This document shows positions 35,485-46,577 of a stretch of 64,000 bases of DNA, in pieces. The translations under genes were made by a program, and so were the position numbers. The stretch lies in NCBI GenBank assembly GCA_963576565.1, contig OY755047.1, positions 4,310,931 through 4,374,930 on the forward strand, in the 5' to 3' direction. The DNA is from Aspidapion aeneum. Lineage: Eukaryota > Arthropoda > Insecta > Coleoptera > Brentidae. Position 1 is the stretch's first letter. Every line of letters starts with the position of its first letter. The notes under the pieces were generated by a model. It saw only the letters and a program-made list of their open reading frames with translations, ran no database searches and was not told where the DNA came from.

Positions 35485-36825
35485 ATATTTATGGTTTGTC
35501 TAATCCCAAAAACCAAGTTTCTCCTCTCAAAAATCCAGGAATGCGGACACCCCGAAGACATTTAGGGGAAAGTAGGGCAAAATGGAATACGGGAGGAAAA
35601 CGGGATCCCGCAGGTTCAGCTAAACTGCGCAAAAATAAAACCTTTTTATATCAGATTTTTTATCCCCATGACTGGTTCAACTCTCTACAATATGTTTGGT
35701 GCCGGTCGGCTGAACTTAAGTTGGTTTTTGCTCAACATGTGATGTTGTGCGCAGACTTATATGGATGATTCTACCAAAAGTGGGCTATATGGATATCATT
35801 TTTGGTCATTGCCTTTAAATAACAGTACAGCACAGTAAATAATTTTGTTTTTTTAAATTTATGTAACTAATTAGGTGTAAGCTAAGAAACATTTATTTTC
35901 CCCAATTTTAGGAACTATTGCATAAAAATTCCAGAGGGATGAGTACCAGAAGAATGAGTTTTTTAATAGTTTTCCAATTTAAATCAAAATTTATTTAGAC
36001 TACTTAGCTTAAGTTTTATATAAACAAAGTTCCTATATTTATAATTTTAAAACAATCAACAAAAAAATTATACTATTGATATCAGTCGAATATTTACTTA
36101 CCAGAGGAATGATAATTGAAGCGTTCCTTTTTGATTTCTCCGGAAAAAAACTAATTTTCTGTCGAAAATAAAAAGATCTATATCTTAAACCAAACTAAAG
36201 TTGACATTATCCTTTTTGATTTCTCCGGAAAAAACTAATTTTCTGCCGAAAATAAAAAGATCTATAACTTAAACCAAACTAAAGTTGACATTATCTGTCA
36301 CAACTTGTCACCCTCACAAGTAAATTAGATATCCAGGGCCGTCTCTTTCTCTAGAAATTAACCGGTGGTATTCACAAATATTGTGTTATTAAAAATGGAG
36401 CACGTTTAAAATTGTAAAATTTTCCGGAGAAGATGTCAATTCGGATTTTCAAAAATATGACTGCAAACTTAAGTTTTATCAATTTTTTGATAAATAGTTA
36501 AGACTTGGTTAAATATTATTTATTATGATATTTTTTTCAATTTGAGTTTTTAATATTTGGTTTGGGACTACACCAGAGGAATGAGGTATTTGCTTTGTAA
36601 TAAAAAAAAATTATAAACTTTTTTTTGCTCCATAAAGAAAACATTTCGTTTTAAATCTTATAACTAAAACTATGCTTCATTTGCAGTCTGTGTTTGAAAA
36701 ATATGCATTCCCACTCCACAACACCATTTTTGTAGAATCATCCATATATTTATGGTGTGTATAATCCCAAAAAACATGGTTCTCCTCCCAAAAATCTAAG
36801 AATGCGGACACCCCAAAGACATTTA
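35485..36825. repeat. Duplicated ~80-bp segment flanking an inverted-repeat insertion
   Basis: TTTATGGTTTGTCTAATCCC... to GCGGACACCCCGAAGACATTT (35488-35565) recurs at 36748-36822. Between them, TATGGATGATTCTACC (35760) and GTAGAATCATCCATA (36734) form inverted ends of a ~990-bp element. Confidence 0.5.
36127..36294. repeat. 84-bp tandem duplication
   Basis: Two units starting TTTTTGATTTCTCCGG and ending AAGTTGACATTAT, differing at about four positions (one A-run length, TGTCG/TGCCG, ATATC/ATAAC), so a recent duplication. Confidence 0.85.
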
Positions 36826-37063
36826 AAATGTTTAAGTGCCATTTCCAAATTTTTACAACATTGAAGAATGCAGTCCGAGTTATCTAAAAAATTTTAATTG
36901 TTCGAAAGTAAATAAAGAACACACTTATGTAGCAATCATCATAAAACCACTCTAATATCACTCTTTAAAAAAAGTGGCGCAACACAAAAACTGCATTTAG
37001 ATAAGGTAAACGTTTGTTATTTTTATTTTCGCCGTTAACAGTTTAGTGCAGGAACGTTTACCA
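36826..37063. other. Short intergenic stretch
   Basis: No feature recognised. Confidence 0.4.
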
Positions 37064-37200
37064 GTGGCGCACCCAGGAATGTGTCTTGGGGGGGGCGAGG
37101 CCTCTTGAGGGGGGGCGAAGCCTCATGATGTCAAATTTTAAGCTATTTTTTATGTTTTATCATGAAATATGTAGAAAAAAACAACACTATATTGATAAAA
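37064..37200. repeat. Dispersed repeat with G-run end (copy 3, inverted)
   Basis: CCAGTGGCGCACCCAGGAATG, then G runs and ATCATGAAATATGTAGAAAA, is the inverse of the 7407-7558 order. Confidence 0.5.
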
Positions 37201-37330
37201 TAAAATATAAAATTCATATTAAATATAATAATCATAACAAAAATATTTCAATCAAAAAAAATAAAAAAGTAGGTCAAACGTGTATGTATTTTAACACCAA
37301 AAATGATCTTTCGCAACTAGGATATGAGAT

Positions 37331-38338
37331 TAGGGTTACCAGACGTCCGGATTAATCCGGACATGTCCGGATTTTTACTACGTCCGGGTGGGTCCGGGCG
37401 GATTTTTCATAAACGTCCGGATTTTAAAGTAGTCGCCTTTATAAACATCAAATAATGCAAAATAAACTAGTTTCAAAAAATGTAATTAAACAATAATCGT
37501 CGATAAATTTAGCAGTGTGAATTCACCTTTAAGCGGGGTCTTCACATAACGTTTTACCTTACATCTTGCCTGTTCAGTCAAAACGTATCAAGTAAAACTT
37601 TGTGTGTAGACGGAAAAACGGACGTTTTACTTGAACTGATTTAAGACGGAAGACCGCCTAGAGAACTGACCGGATCACGCATTGTTTTCCAATAAAACCA
37701 TCGTTTTGTATTAAAAACTGATCTAAAAACGTGCGTTAAAACTATCAAGTGTCTACGCTAGTCTTTCAACCGTCATACTTGACCCTTTTGACTGACAGGC
37801 AAGACGTAAGGTAAAACGTTATGTTAAGACCCCGCTTAAAGTAGTATTATTAATTTCGCCTTGTTGAATTACACTTCTGCCGTGTGGTCTTAAGCACACA
37901 CAATTTTTTTGATGAAGTTTGTAATCTAAAAAAGTACATATCAGACAATTTTACTTCAGATGACCACAATCTGCCTACCCACGAAAAATGGGCAAAATAT
38001 TTTAATGCAAGTATTTCTACCCAGTGGACCAAAGAAAGAAATATGTAAAAGGAATACTCATGACTTCATACAATTTAAGAAATATGAGCTGCTCAGAATT
38101 TTACGATTTTGTACTTTTGCCTAAAAATTCAACGCTGTTGAATAAAATACAAAGCAGTGAAAAGTACCTATAAAATAGTAGGTATATTATGTTATTTATT
38201 AGTTATTGTTTCAATAAAAAAAAGTTGATTTTTTGTGTGTGGCATCGAAAAAATTTTAACGTCCGGATTTTGTCCGGATTTTTTTGACGGCTGGTCCTGG
38301 TTAGAGTCGTTTTCATCTGGTAACCCTATATGAGATAT
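37331..38338 (+). mobile_element. hAT (Tip100-like) element, copy 2, 8-bp duplication
   Basis: TAGGGTTACCAGACGTCC to ATCTGGTAACCCTA, flanked by TATGAGAT on both sides (37323-37330 and 38339-38346). Over 95% like copy 1 by eye, with the same nested MITE (37527-37841) and the same transposase C-terminal remnant, here with a deletion near 38043 that removes codons after WTKERN. Confidence 0.8.
37527..37841. mobile_element. MITE nested in hAT copy 2
   Basis: Ends CTTTAAGCGGGGTC and GACCCCGCTTAAAG. Same position as in hAT copy 1, so the MITE entered the hAT ancestor before both copies moved. Confidence 0.7.
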
Positions 38339-38346
38339 TGGCAAGG

Positions 38347-38897
38347 CCGTACCGAATGGGGAGATCAGGGGGATCAATCCCCACCAAAATAGTCAACAAA
38401 GTGTGTTAAAAGAGATTTCACAACAGCAACACAAATAAGAAAAAAAATTGACAATATTTTTATTACATTTTTTTAATCTCCAGATTTTTTTGGTATTGTA
38501 AAAAGATATTAATAAGTTAGTGCCATTATCACATTATCTCCTTGATACATTATACTTATTTTAATTTAAATGTAACTGTAACAATCAAACGAGTAACGCA
38601 GGCCTGGAGTTACTACATACAGATTTTTTTAATTTAAATGTTTAATGTTTTAATTAGTTCGTTTGTCAAATATACAAAAATAAATATTAATAATTTGGAA
38701 TAGGTACATCGGGCCTGTGGCCCAACCGGCCCTAAATTGTACCGGTACGCCGGGCATTTGCCCAGTTGCCCGCCTGTCCCATCCAACCTTGCCACCCCTC
38801 CTAGATTTGCGTTTAGATCTGCACTTGGAGTGTGATAATGGCCTATAGGAATAAGCTATCACATCCGTCATGGATCCATTTATGTATTTTAAATTGT
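38347..38897. other. Intergenic stretch
   Basis: No gene. A (CGGGC)-type patch at 38709-38800 (ACCGGTACGCCGGGCATTTG) is more G/C-rich than its surroundings and may be a repeat end. Confidence 0.4.
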
Positions 38898-39034
38898 TAA
38901 GCCCGGTCTAGACATAACATTTTACCTTACGTCTTGCCTGTCAGTCAAAAGGGTCAAGTATGACGGTTGAAAGACTAGCGTACACACTTGATAGTTTTAA
39001 CGTACGTTTTTAGATCAGTTTTTGATACACCATG

Positions 39035-39290
39035 GAGGAAACACTGCTTTTCTCAATAATGTTTTTTGTTTTAAATGTCTATGACTTAACCGTTTCAGTA
39101 GCTAAACATAGTTTTTTAACCAGTTTTTCAAAATGTTGTGCTGATTTAGTTTGGTAATGTCCCCTGAAGATGTAAGTTTCTGCTTACGAAACATGTCGAG
39201 ACTGTTTGTTTAAAACATATTAAAAATTAGTGGACGAGGACAATAACCTGTTTGATTTCCTAAAAAATTATCTTATCTAATATCGGACGT
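39035..39290 (+). mobile_element. Penelope-like 3' fragment with hammerhead-like motif
   Basis: Non-coding sequence containing CTGAAGATGTAAG, a loop, CTTACGAAACATGTC (39164-39198). This is the CUGANGA - stem - GAAA - GUC order seen at the end of the 29.3-30.0 kb Penelope remnant. No RT frame remains. Confidence 0.35.
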
Positions 39291-39496
39291 TTCGTATACC
39301 AACTTCTAAGTTGCACTCGAAAGGAATAAAAATTGTGTGCACTACCACAAGAAATGCCGCTAAAACTGACGTTTTACCGGAAACAAAGCCTCTGCCGATC
39401 AGTTCAACAGGTCCGACTTCAGTCCTGTTCAGTTCAGGCAAAACGTACGTTTTATTGTCTACACGAAAGGAATTGACTGATCCGTTTTACCTGAGC

Positions 39497-40105
39497 CAGG
39501 GCTATCAAAACGGACGGGCCACGATCCTGCACTTTGTTGACGTCACATCCGGGGCTGATTTTTTTTTGATGGCCACGTTACGACACAGCTGATTGTCATT
39601 AAAATATTGAAGTTGGAATTACGGCTCATGAATATTTGATTTTTTTAAAATAAAACCGGTTTTGAGATTGTTTTCACTATATTCTTTTAGAACAATTTTT
39701 TTAAAATCTAGAGTAATCCTTAATTTTTCAGAGCCGCTTCATTAGCTCTCACAAAAATTAAGTTTAAAGCAGAAGCGAATGTGACAATCACAGATGACAA
39801 AGTCAAATATATGTCAAATATAACAGTTGGCATGTGGTACATGGCGGGTAATTTGAATTCAAAATAAGGAATGCTAAATCTTGAAGATTTTAACCTTTTA
39901 ATCATGTTGCTTCCTTACAAAACTTTGGTGGAATATCGGGATGGTTTCTGAGAATATTTCACTGAAATTTCGCGGAAATCTGTAGTGCCATTTTGAAAAT
40001 ATCATAAAAAAACGTCTGACCTCCCATAAGACCCAATGTAAAATTCAGCCCCCGGAGAACAGCTGATTTTTTCAGGGTCGTGGCCTCTATTTTTGTGTTG
40101 GCCTT
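39497..40105. mobile_element. hAT-like MITE, single full copy
   Basis: Starts CAGGGCTATCAAAACGGACG and ends TGTTGGCCTTG. CCTGAGC flanks both sides (39490-39496 and 40106-40112). The CAGGG start and 7-8-bp duplication fit hAT. It is the intact reference for the rearranged copy at 12266-13170. Confidence 0.7.
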
Positions 40106-40156
40106 GCCTGAGCAAGTAAAACGTCAGGCAAAACGTTATGTGTAGACCCCGCTTTA

Positions 40157-40413
40157 CAGGCATGCCAGATTTTGCGCAGATTGGTTATGATATGGTGTTG
40201 CCAATAACTCTTACTTTTCAAAATAATAAATTAAAAAAATACAAGTGCAACGAGATATCAAGACTTTCGAATGCTACCTACACGAAATTTCGCTGGTGCA
40301 ATAACTTCAGAACGCACGACGTACATTAATTAACTAAAATGTAAAGCATGGGCGCTCACCGATGTTTCGCAACAATTAAAAAATAATTGGATCGACTATT
40401 AAGTGTGTTCTAC
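40157..40413. other. Short intergenic stretch
   Basis: No gene seen. It ends with the left target duplication of the next LINE (AAGTGTGTTCTAC, 40401-40413). Confidence 0.4.
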
Positions 40414-41589
40414 GTCTAAGGGACACGGGTCAGTGGAGAGGAAGGGGGAAACAGCTGGTCATCTAGCTAAAGAAGAGCTGACAATTAGAGAAATCCCCCT
40501 CACGTCAATGACGGTCAGCAGAGCACACGCACCTTGGAGGCTCGAGAAGAGGTACAAAATCCACATCCCAGACAGGGAAGCGTGGCAGGGAGACGAAATG
40601 ATGTTTGAGGAGAGCGCTTTAGTTTGCTACACTGATGGATCCAAACTATCAGAAAGGCAAACCACAGGAGCGGTTTATACGTGGAAAACTAGAAGTTCAG
40701 AAGAGCTACTCGCTCGGTGAGCAGGCTACTGTTTTTCAAGCAGAAGTTTACGCCATAATAATGGCGGCAACCCTAGAGAAGAGGTTCGGAACAGCGAAGA
40801 GGAGCTTATATATATATGCTCTGACAGTCAAGCCACCCTGAAGGCGCTAAACGCACCCAAGATTGCTGACGGGTTGGTGGAAGAATGCGCAGAGGCGCTG
40901 GAGACCTTAAGCGATGGCAAACGGGTGACACTGGTTTGAGTTCCGGGACATACAGGGGTACCAGGCAACGAGAAGGCGGACGAACTCGCACTACTCGGGG
41001 CAGGAACCGTCTATGTAGGACCGGAGTCACTTTTTGGCGTGACAAAAAGACAAGTGCAAAGCGGACTCAACAAATGGGCCCAGGACGCGCTATTAAACTC
41101 CTGGGAAACAGGAACGGGTTGCAGACAGACCAGAGAATTCGTAGACCGTCCAAAAGCGACCAAAATTAGATGGATGCTGGGACGGACACGAAAAGACCTC
41201 GGACTGCTGATAGGTACTCTAACCGGACATAACCGATTGAGGAGGCACATGACACGTATAGGAGTCGAGAATGACCCTACCTGCCCAGCCTGTGGACAGG
41301 AAGAAGAGACATCAAGACACCTCGTGGCAGAATGCGAGGCCTACGCAAGGATGAGACAACAGGCACTCGGAGCGGCAACTCTGAGCGAGGAAGAACTGCA
41401 CATGCTCGAATGGGCAGACTTACTGGACTTTGTAAAGAGAACAGGAAGGCCCAATGAGTTACCCGACCATCAAAGGGAAGTGCAGAGAGTGGGTTAAGGG
41501 ACAGACTTGGGGCATGGCAAAAAGGGCTTACTCTGGCCTACTTGTCAGACCTGCGGGTCAACCCTCCCACTACTACTACTACTACTACT
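40414..41589 (+). mobile_element. RNase H-bearing LINE (R1/I-like), copy 2, with 13-bp duplication
   Basis: Flanked by AAGTGTGTTCTAC (40401-40413 and 41590-41602). It encodes HLAKEELTIREIPLTSM, LVCYTDGSK (first catalytic Asp), QAEVYAI (Glu), CSDSQATLKALN (Asp), VPGHTGVPGNEKADELA (Asp), then CPACGQEEETSRHLVAECEAY and a stop at 41495-41497. A frameshift near 40715, another near 40815 and a TGG-to-TGA stop at about 40937 inactivate it. It is 5'-truncated upstream of RNase H and ends in (ACT)n. Confidence 0.88.
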
Positions 41590-41602
41590 AAGTGTGTTCT
41601 AC

Positions 41603-42289
41603 TATATATTCTGAAACCCGCATATTGATGCGATGCCACGTTAAAAAGTTAGCACTTTTTCAATTTTTAACTCCCAACAAACTGTCATTACAAATTAGCT
41701 AATCCATGAAAATCTCATGAACATTGGTTCAACGATTCCGGAGCTATCATCGGCCGGACACACACGCACACATGGACAGACGTTTCGACGACATTGCTTG
41801 CTTTAAAAAGACCATCGACCTTTCAAATTTTAACATTTAAAATTTCTTTTTGACATTCTTAAACTTCGTAAAAAATGATTAAACTTTTGTATTTATCGTA
41901 TAAACTTTTTAGATATGGTGTAAAAATATACGGGCAAACCCTGTACGTAATATGCGTTGCCAATTTTACAATATTTGTTTTCGATGTACTTGACTGCTGG
42001 AGCGATAATAACTCGAAATTTTATTTATGATATTATGCAAAATCGAAAATATATGGCGAATTAAAATTTTTCGGTTATAAACTGGTGAAAGTTTTGATAT
42101 GAATTTTGTATTTATGCATCATATATATGCGCTTTAAAAAATTATTGGGGCTAGATAGAAAGCAAGTGCTTAATGTCGTACAACCTATCTTTGTTTACAT
42201 CGTTATGTCGGAAGATCTTATTTCGAGATTTCTTTAAGATATCCATAAAATATCATATAAAACATATCTGATAAAAAAGTATTAGTTCT
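41603..42289. repeat. Dispersed repeat fragment and A/T-rich sequence
   Basis: About 41603-41830 belongs to the family at 20.1-20.4 kb (GCATATTGATGCGATGCCAC, then an (AC)n tail with GGACAGACG). The rest has no recognised feature. Confidence 0.4.
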
Positions 42290-42720
42290 GTCTGTCGTCG
42301 GGGCCGTTCATATTTTGCGATATATTGAGTGCCGATCCGGGCCAAAATCTAGAGGGGGGGGTAATTAACAAAAACACTATTTATGATTTTTTTTAGGGGG
42401 GGGGGGTTATTATGCGATTTTAGCCCGATATTTATTTACTCAAAGCAAGCGCGGATCTGGGTCAAAATCTAGGGGGGGGGGGGTAATAGTGGACAATTTT
42501 TTTTTTAAATATGTTTTTATTTCTAGGGGGGGGTAATTCTCCTGTTTTCCGTTATTTTATTGGGAAAAAGTGCATTTTTTTTCTGGGGGGGGGTAATTAC
42601 CCTGTTACCCCCCCTCAAATCCGCGCTTGACTCAAAGTTCATATAATTTTTTTCTAGGGGGGGGGGGGGTAATTACCACGTAACCCCCCTCAAATCCGCG
42701 CTTGTTATATATTGAAAAGG
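42290..42720. repeat. G-run repeat cluster
   Basis: At least six poly-G runs of 7-13, each in a context like AAAATCTAGGGGGGG then GGTAATTA, and twice followed by AATCCGCGCTTG. The unit looks like a tandemly reused repeat end. Poly-G lengths may be error-prone. Confidence 0.6.
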
Positions 42721-42780
42721 GTTTTACAGTTTAACAAACTATCTTTGCTGTAACTATTGTTTACAATTTTTTTAACTATA

Positions 42781-43350
42781 CAGTGAAACTTCCTATAAGC
42801 GGACACTCACTGTTTCGTCGATTTTGTCCGCTTATTGGAGGTGTCCGCTGATGAGAGAGAACTGCGAAATTTCAATATATATTTATTTACAATTTCCGCT
42901 GCTTGATTTTTTTCGATATTAAATTTTTCAGCGATCTTTCATGCTGATAGATGTTCCTTCTCCCAAACGTTAACAACTTTCATTTTTTCACTTAAACTAA
43001 GAAGCTTTTTAGGCGCCATTTCACAGAGATCTATTACTACCCAACTGAACAATAAGAATAAAACACAGCAGGCCCGTCGAATAAAATATCTATGTTGTAA
43101 ATACTACAGAAGTATTTAGCCTCCGCATTAAAACGGAAAGAGGTAATTCCCTGCCTGCAGAGAGCGTTGTTGCCAACATACATACATGTCGTACAGCGAT
43201 CCGTCCCGTTGTCAGAGGTTCGTGTCCGGTTAAGGGTGGTTTCAGAATTTTTTACTAAGAAAAATTGTCCGCGTCCGGAGAAATAGCGAAAAGCTTGGTT
43301 CCAACAAATTTGTCCGCCTAAAGAGAGTGTCCGCTTAATAGAGGTGTCCA
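42781..43350. mobile_element. Tigger/pogo-type element, short copy
   Basis: CAGTGAAACTTCCTATAAGC after TA, TTTGTCCGCTTATTGGAGG, and at the right TTTGTCCGCCTAAAGAG. The right terminal CAGTG is lost or mutated. No tandem array is present, so this shows the un-expanded form. Confidence 0.6.
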
Positions 43351-43725
43351 CAAGAAGCAGTTGCGTGTCGTATAGGGGGCAAGGGGGGTTCGCCCCCTCC
43401 CCCCGCCCCTCTGCGCTTGGCACCCCTGGCGTCCTTTGAGAAAAAAATAGAAAAACTAAATTTAAAGCAAAAACCAATGGTGCCCCCCCCCGCCCTTTTA
43501 TTCACGACACGCTACTGACAAGGAGATGGTTTACTGTATTTAATCCAGCCATGCTAAAAGGGCAGCTATTTACCAAGAATCAGATTTTAGCTTTTAATTC
43601 TGCTGCATTTTGAAATTGGCGACAAGTGTATACAGAAGTGAATGGTGCACATCTTTGTTTTAGCATTGTTTGATGGAGATTAAAATCGAAAAACAACAGA
43701 ATTCGGAAAATTTGTAGAAAATACT
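43351..43725. other. Intergenic stretch with a G/C-run repeat piece
   Basis: TATAGGGGGCAAGGGGGG... CCCCCCCCGCCCTTTTAT at about 43372-43500 resembles other G/C-run repeats. No gene. Confidence 0.35.
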
Positions 43726-43862
43726 CTGCCAATATATGGGCCCCTAAGCTCACACTAGGTACTATAGTTATAGTGTACGTGTGAGCTAATATAACTAAAA
43801 ACTGAAATATATTTTATTTAACTCCAGACTAAATTACCTTTTGTTTGATACCACACAAGCTA
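43726..43862. repeat. Composite repeat, partial copy 1
   Basis: First ~137 bp of the repeat at 50397-51120, cut off by the insertion at 43863. Confidence 0.65.
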
Positions 43863-45108
43863 CCCAACAAACAATTAAAGTTGTAACGACGAAACCCCAA
43901 CTAGAAAGAATTTCTTAAAAGTAACCGCAACGTACTCCCGCTACGTCTCAGTATACCATACAGCGACGTTATAATTCCCTAAGTGGGGAACCAATTTCTG
44001 GTTATAACTACTTGGCCAAGTGTTTAAAGTCACTGTAGTAACAACTACACTACTTACACTACTACGTCGTAGCCAGGTATCTACTACGTCGTAGAGGCTG
44101 TTTTTTCCGTAATGGCATAAAAGTTGCGATGTAGTTGCAAATAATATAATCGTTTCTTTTTGGTAGAATTGTTACACAATATGGTGGACACAACAGTAAA
44201 CAGACTCGCTTAGTTTTTTTGTTTGGTTATGGTTATAATATGAACTATGTTATCCAAAAGTGTGAGAATTTACGAGCAGAGGATCAAAATTCGAGTGCGA
44301 CGCAAAGTTTTTTGTATAACATGCATTATATATATTGCAAAAAACCGGTGCGCCCGTAAAATTGAGCCGTTTTCTGGTAGCTGATGGAATTTTTGTGTTG
44401 TGATTTTGGAGGTTATGTTTTCATAATCGACAGTTAACTCCAACAAATGGTGCTTAAGAAGAGCATTTTTGGTAAGCTTCAACTAATTTGTTTATAAAAT
44501 AGTATGGCTCTTTAATATGAGCTCATAAAACGACAACAAAAATATTAAATTTTCTTTCTTACATAAAAACATGGCGTCCCAAACTATATTCCCTGATAGT
44601 CGAAAAGGTTACTTGAAAGTAGTTGCGGCTTTAAAGTTGATCCAAAAAGTTATTTTGTCTACATTGTTACATCAGATGTTACTATGATGACACAATCTTT
44701 TGTGGTAAAAATTAAAGTTATAATGTAGTTGTCGGATACACTTGTTTGGGACTCCAATGAAGCTTAACTTTCTAGTGGTAATTAAGTAGGATATAAAAGT
44801 CAGGGCGACTACGAAATAACGACTAAAAAGAAAGTAAAACTTTAGCAACGTCCTATTGTGGTAGAGAAGACTATCAGAATCGACTATCAAGAAACAATCC
44901 TATGAAGTAGTTTAGAGGGTCGTTTTTACGAAACATCTACTATTTCCTGATACTAAATAGTAGTTAGAACTAAAAAGTAACAAATTTTGGTTAGGATCAC
45001 CACATTTCTACTATAAGAAAGTAGCAAAGCCTTTAGAACATGTAGCCGCTACTATAAATGTTAGTTGGGATTGGGCTTTCGTCATTACAACTTTAATTGT
45101 TTGTTGGG
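43863..45108. mobile_element. 1.2-kb inverted-repeat element, copy B, CTA duplication
   Basis: CCCAACAAACAATTAAAGTT at the left and AACTTTAATTGTTTGTTGGG at the right, with inverted identity over about 37 bp including ACGACGAAA. Flanked by CTA on both sides (43860-43862 and 45109-45111). Nearly identical to 14492-15691 inverted. It is inserted in the composite repeat. A 3-bp duplication hints at PIF/Harbinger, but CTA is not the usual TWA. Confidence 0.75.
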
Positions 45109-45317
45109 CTATGCATTAGTTATTTGTTTTTCTGGTACTAAAAACCATAAGCTTTATATCAAGGAGTGGGGGGCAGCCCCCCCCCCGCCACTGGTGCTAA
45201 GATAGGTCAAAATAACACATTTTCGGCGTGTTCTCAAAAAAAAATCTTTATCGAAAACAATATAACTTCTTCTGGTCATTGCTGCGCGGGGTAAAAAAAC
45301 GTAGGGTTTATATTTTT

Positions 45318-46577
45318 CAGTGGCGTATATAGAAAAAAGTTTCGGGGTGGGCCCGTGACAGTTTGGGGGGGGGGGGGGCGAGACCTCATGAGGCTGTATT
45401 TTATGCTATTTTATGTTTGTATTCATGAAACATGTAGAAAATATCAAAAAAATCTTAGCTTTGGGGGCCGGGCCGCGTATTTACGTTTCCGTGCTCATTT
45501 CACGTCGTCGCGGTTTTGAAATAGACACGGAAATGTTACAATATATTTGGGTTCAAATACGTGTTGATTTTAAGAGTTTTGATCTCGAAATAAGCACGGA
45601 TCTATAAGAGAACATCGCTCGTTAAACTATTACAAAAGCGTATTCAACTGTCAGGTTAAAACGCTAATATAACGAAAGCTAATCAATCAAATCTAACCGA
45701 ACCGAACCAAAGCAAACTGAACCAATAATTTTTTTCAAAAAAAAAACTTTCCTGACTTCCTACCCGGGATCCTAGAGGATGTGAATCCAAACCGAAACGA
45801 ACCGAATTGAACCAAACCGAACCGAACCAAAGCAAACTGAACCAACAATTAAAAAAAAACTTTCCTGACTTTTTTCCCGGGATCCTAGAGGGTGTGAATA
45901 GTGTTGTAGTTTAGTTTGGTTAGGTTAGGTTTGGTTTGGTTTAGTTAGGATCGGTTCGGTTCGGTTCGGATTCACATTCTCTAGGATCCCGGGTAGGAAC
46001 TCTGGAAAGTTTTTTTTTTTTGAAAAAAATTATTGGTTCAGTTTGCTTTGGTTCGGTTCGGTTAGATTTGATTGATTAGCTTTCGTTAGGTTAGGTTTTT
46101 GAAACTTTCTATTTTCATGTGGTTAGAAATCAAGTGAAAATCATTTAAATCATTAAAATTTATTAATAACAGAACAACATCTGTCGTCGTAGTTGCCGGT
46201 GTAAGACAATGAACACTGAACTTTGCAGGTAGAGTTAATGGAAGAGTGTTCTTCAAACTTAAGAATTTCAAAATTTTGAGTAATATTAGTAAAAATACTT
46301 TTAAACTGCTCCATAATTTTTATATTTACAAACATATAAAACAACGTAAATCCAATTTAAGTTTCAAATGTGCACTGATAAGTAAACCCCTGCGCTGCGT
46401 AATTCAATACAAATGCGTGCCTTGTTCGAGCCTAGGCGCCTTAAAATCAACACGTATTTGTAACCAAATATGTTGCAACATTTCCGTGTCTATTTCAAAA
46501 CAGCGCTGCCATGAAATGAACACGGAAACGTAAATACGCGGCCGGGCCCCCCAGGCCCCCACGTATATACGCCACTG
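45318..46577. mobile_element. Palindromic element with CAGTGGCGTATATA ends and a nested fold-back
   Basis: The termini CAGTGGCGTATATA and TATACGCCACTG are inverse. The arms at about 45466-45600 and 46425-46552 share GCGTATTTACGTTTCCGTG and its inverse. Within it (about 45650-46140) is a copy of the GGTTC-pentamer fold-back seen at 56747-57422, with GGATCCTAGAG-type arms. A G-run lies at 45364. Confidence 0.6.

Larger units (their letters stand above)
38898..40156. mobile_element. Third copy of the CTTTAAGCGGGG MITE, split by two insertions
   Basis: Left end TTAAGCCCGGTCTAGACATA and right end GTAGACCCCGCTTTAC are inverse with mismatches. The interior is interrupted at about 39035-39290 (Penelope-like fragment) and 39497-40105 (hAT-like MITE). 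Confidence 0.5.

Noticed and set aside
45900..46100. Telomere-like TTAGG/CCTAA runs
   Set aside because: Only two or three units in a mixed pentamer array (GGTTC, GGTTT, GGTTA) inside a fold-back, not a telomeric or interstitial telomere tract.
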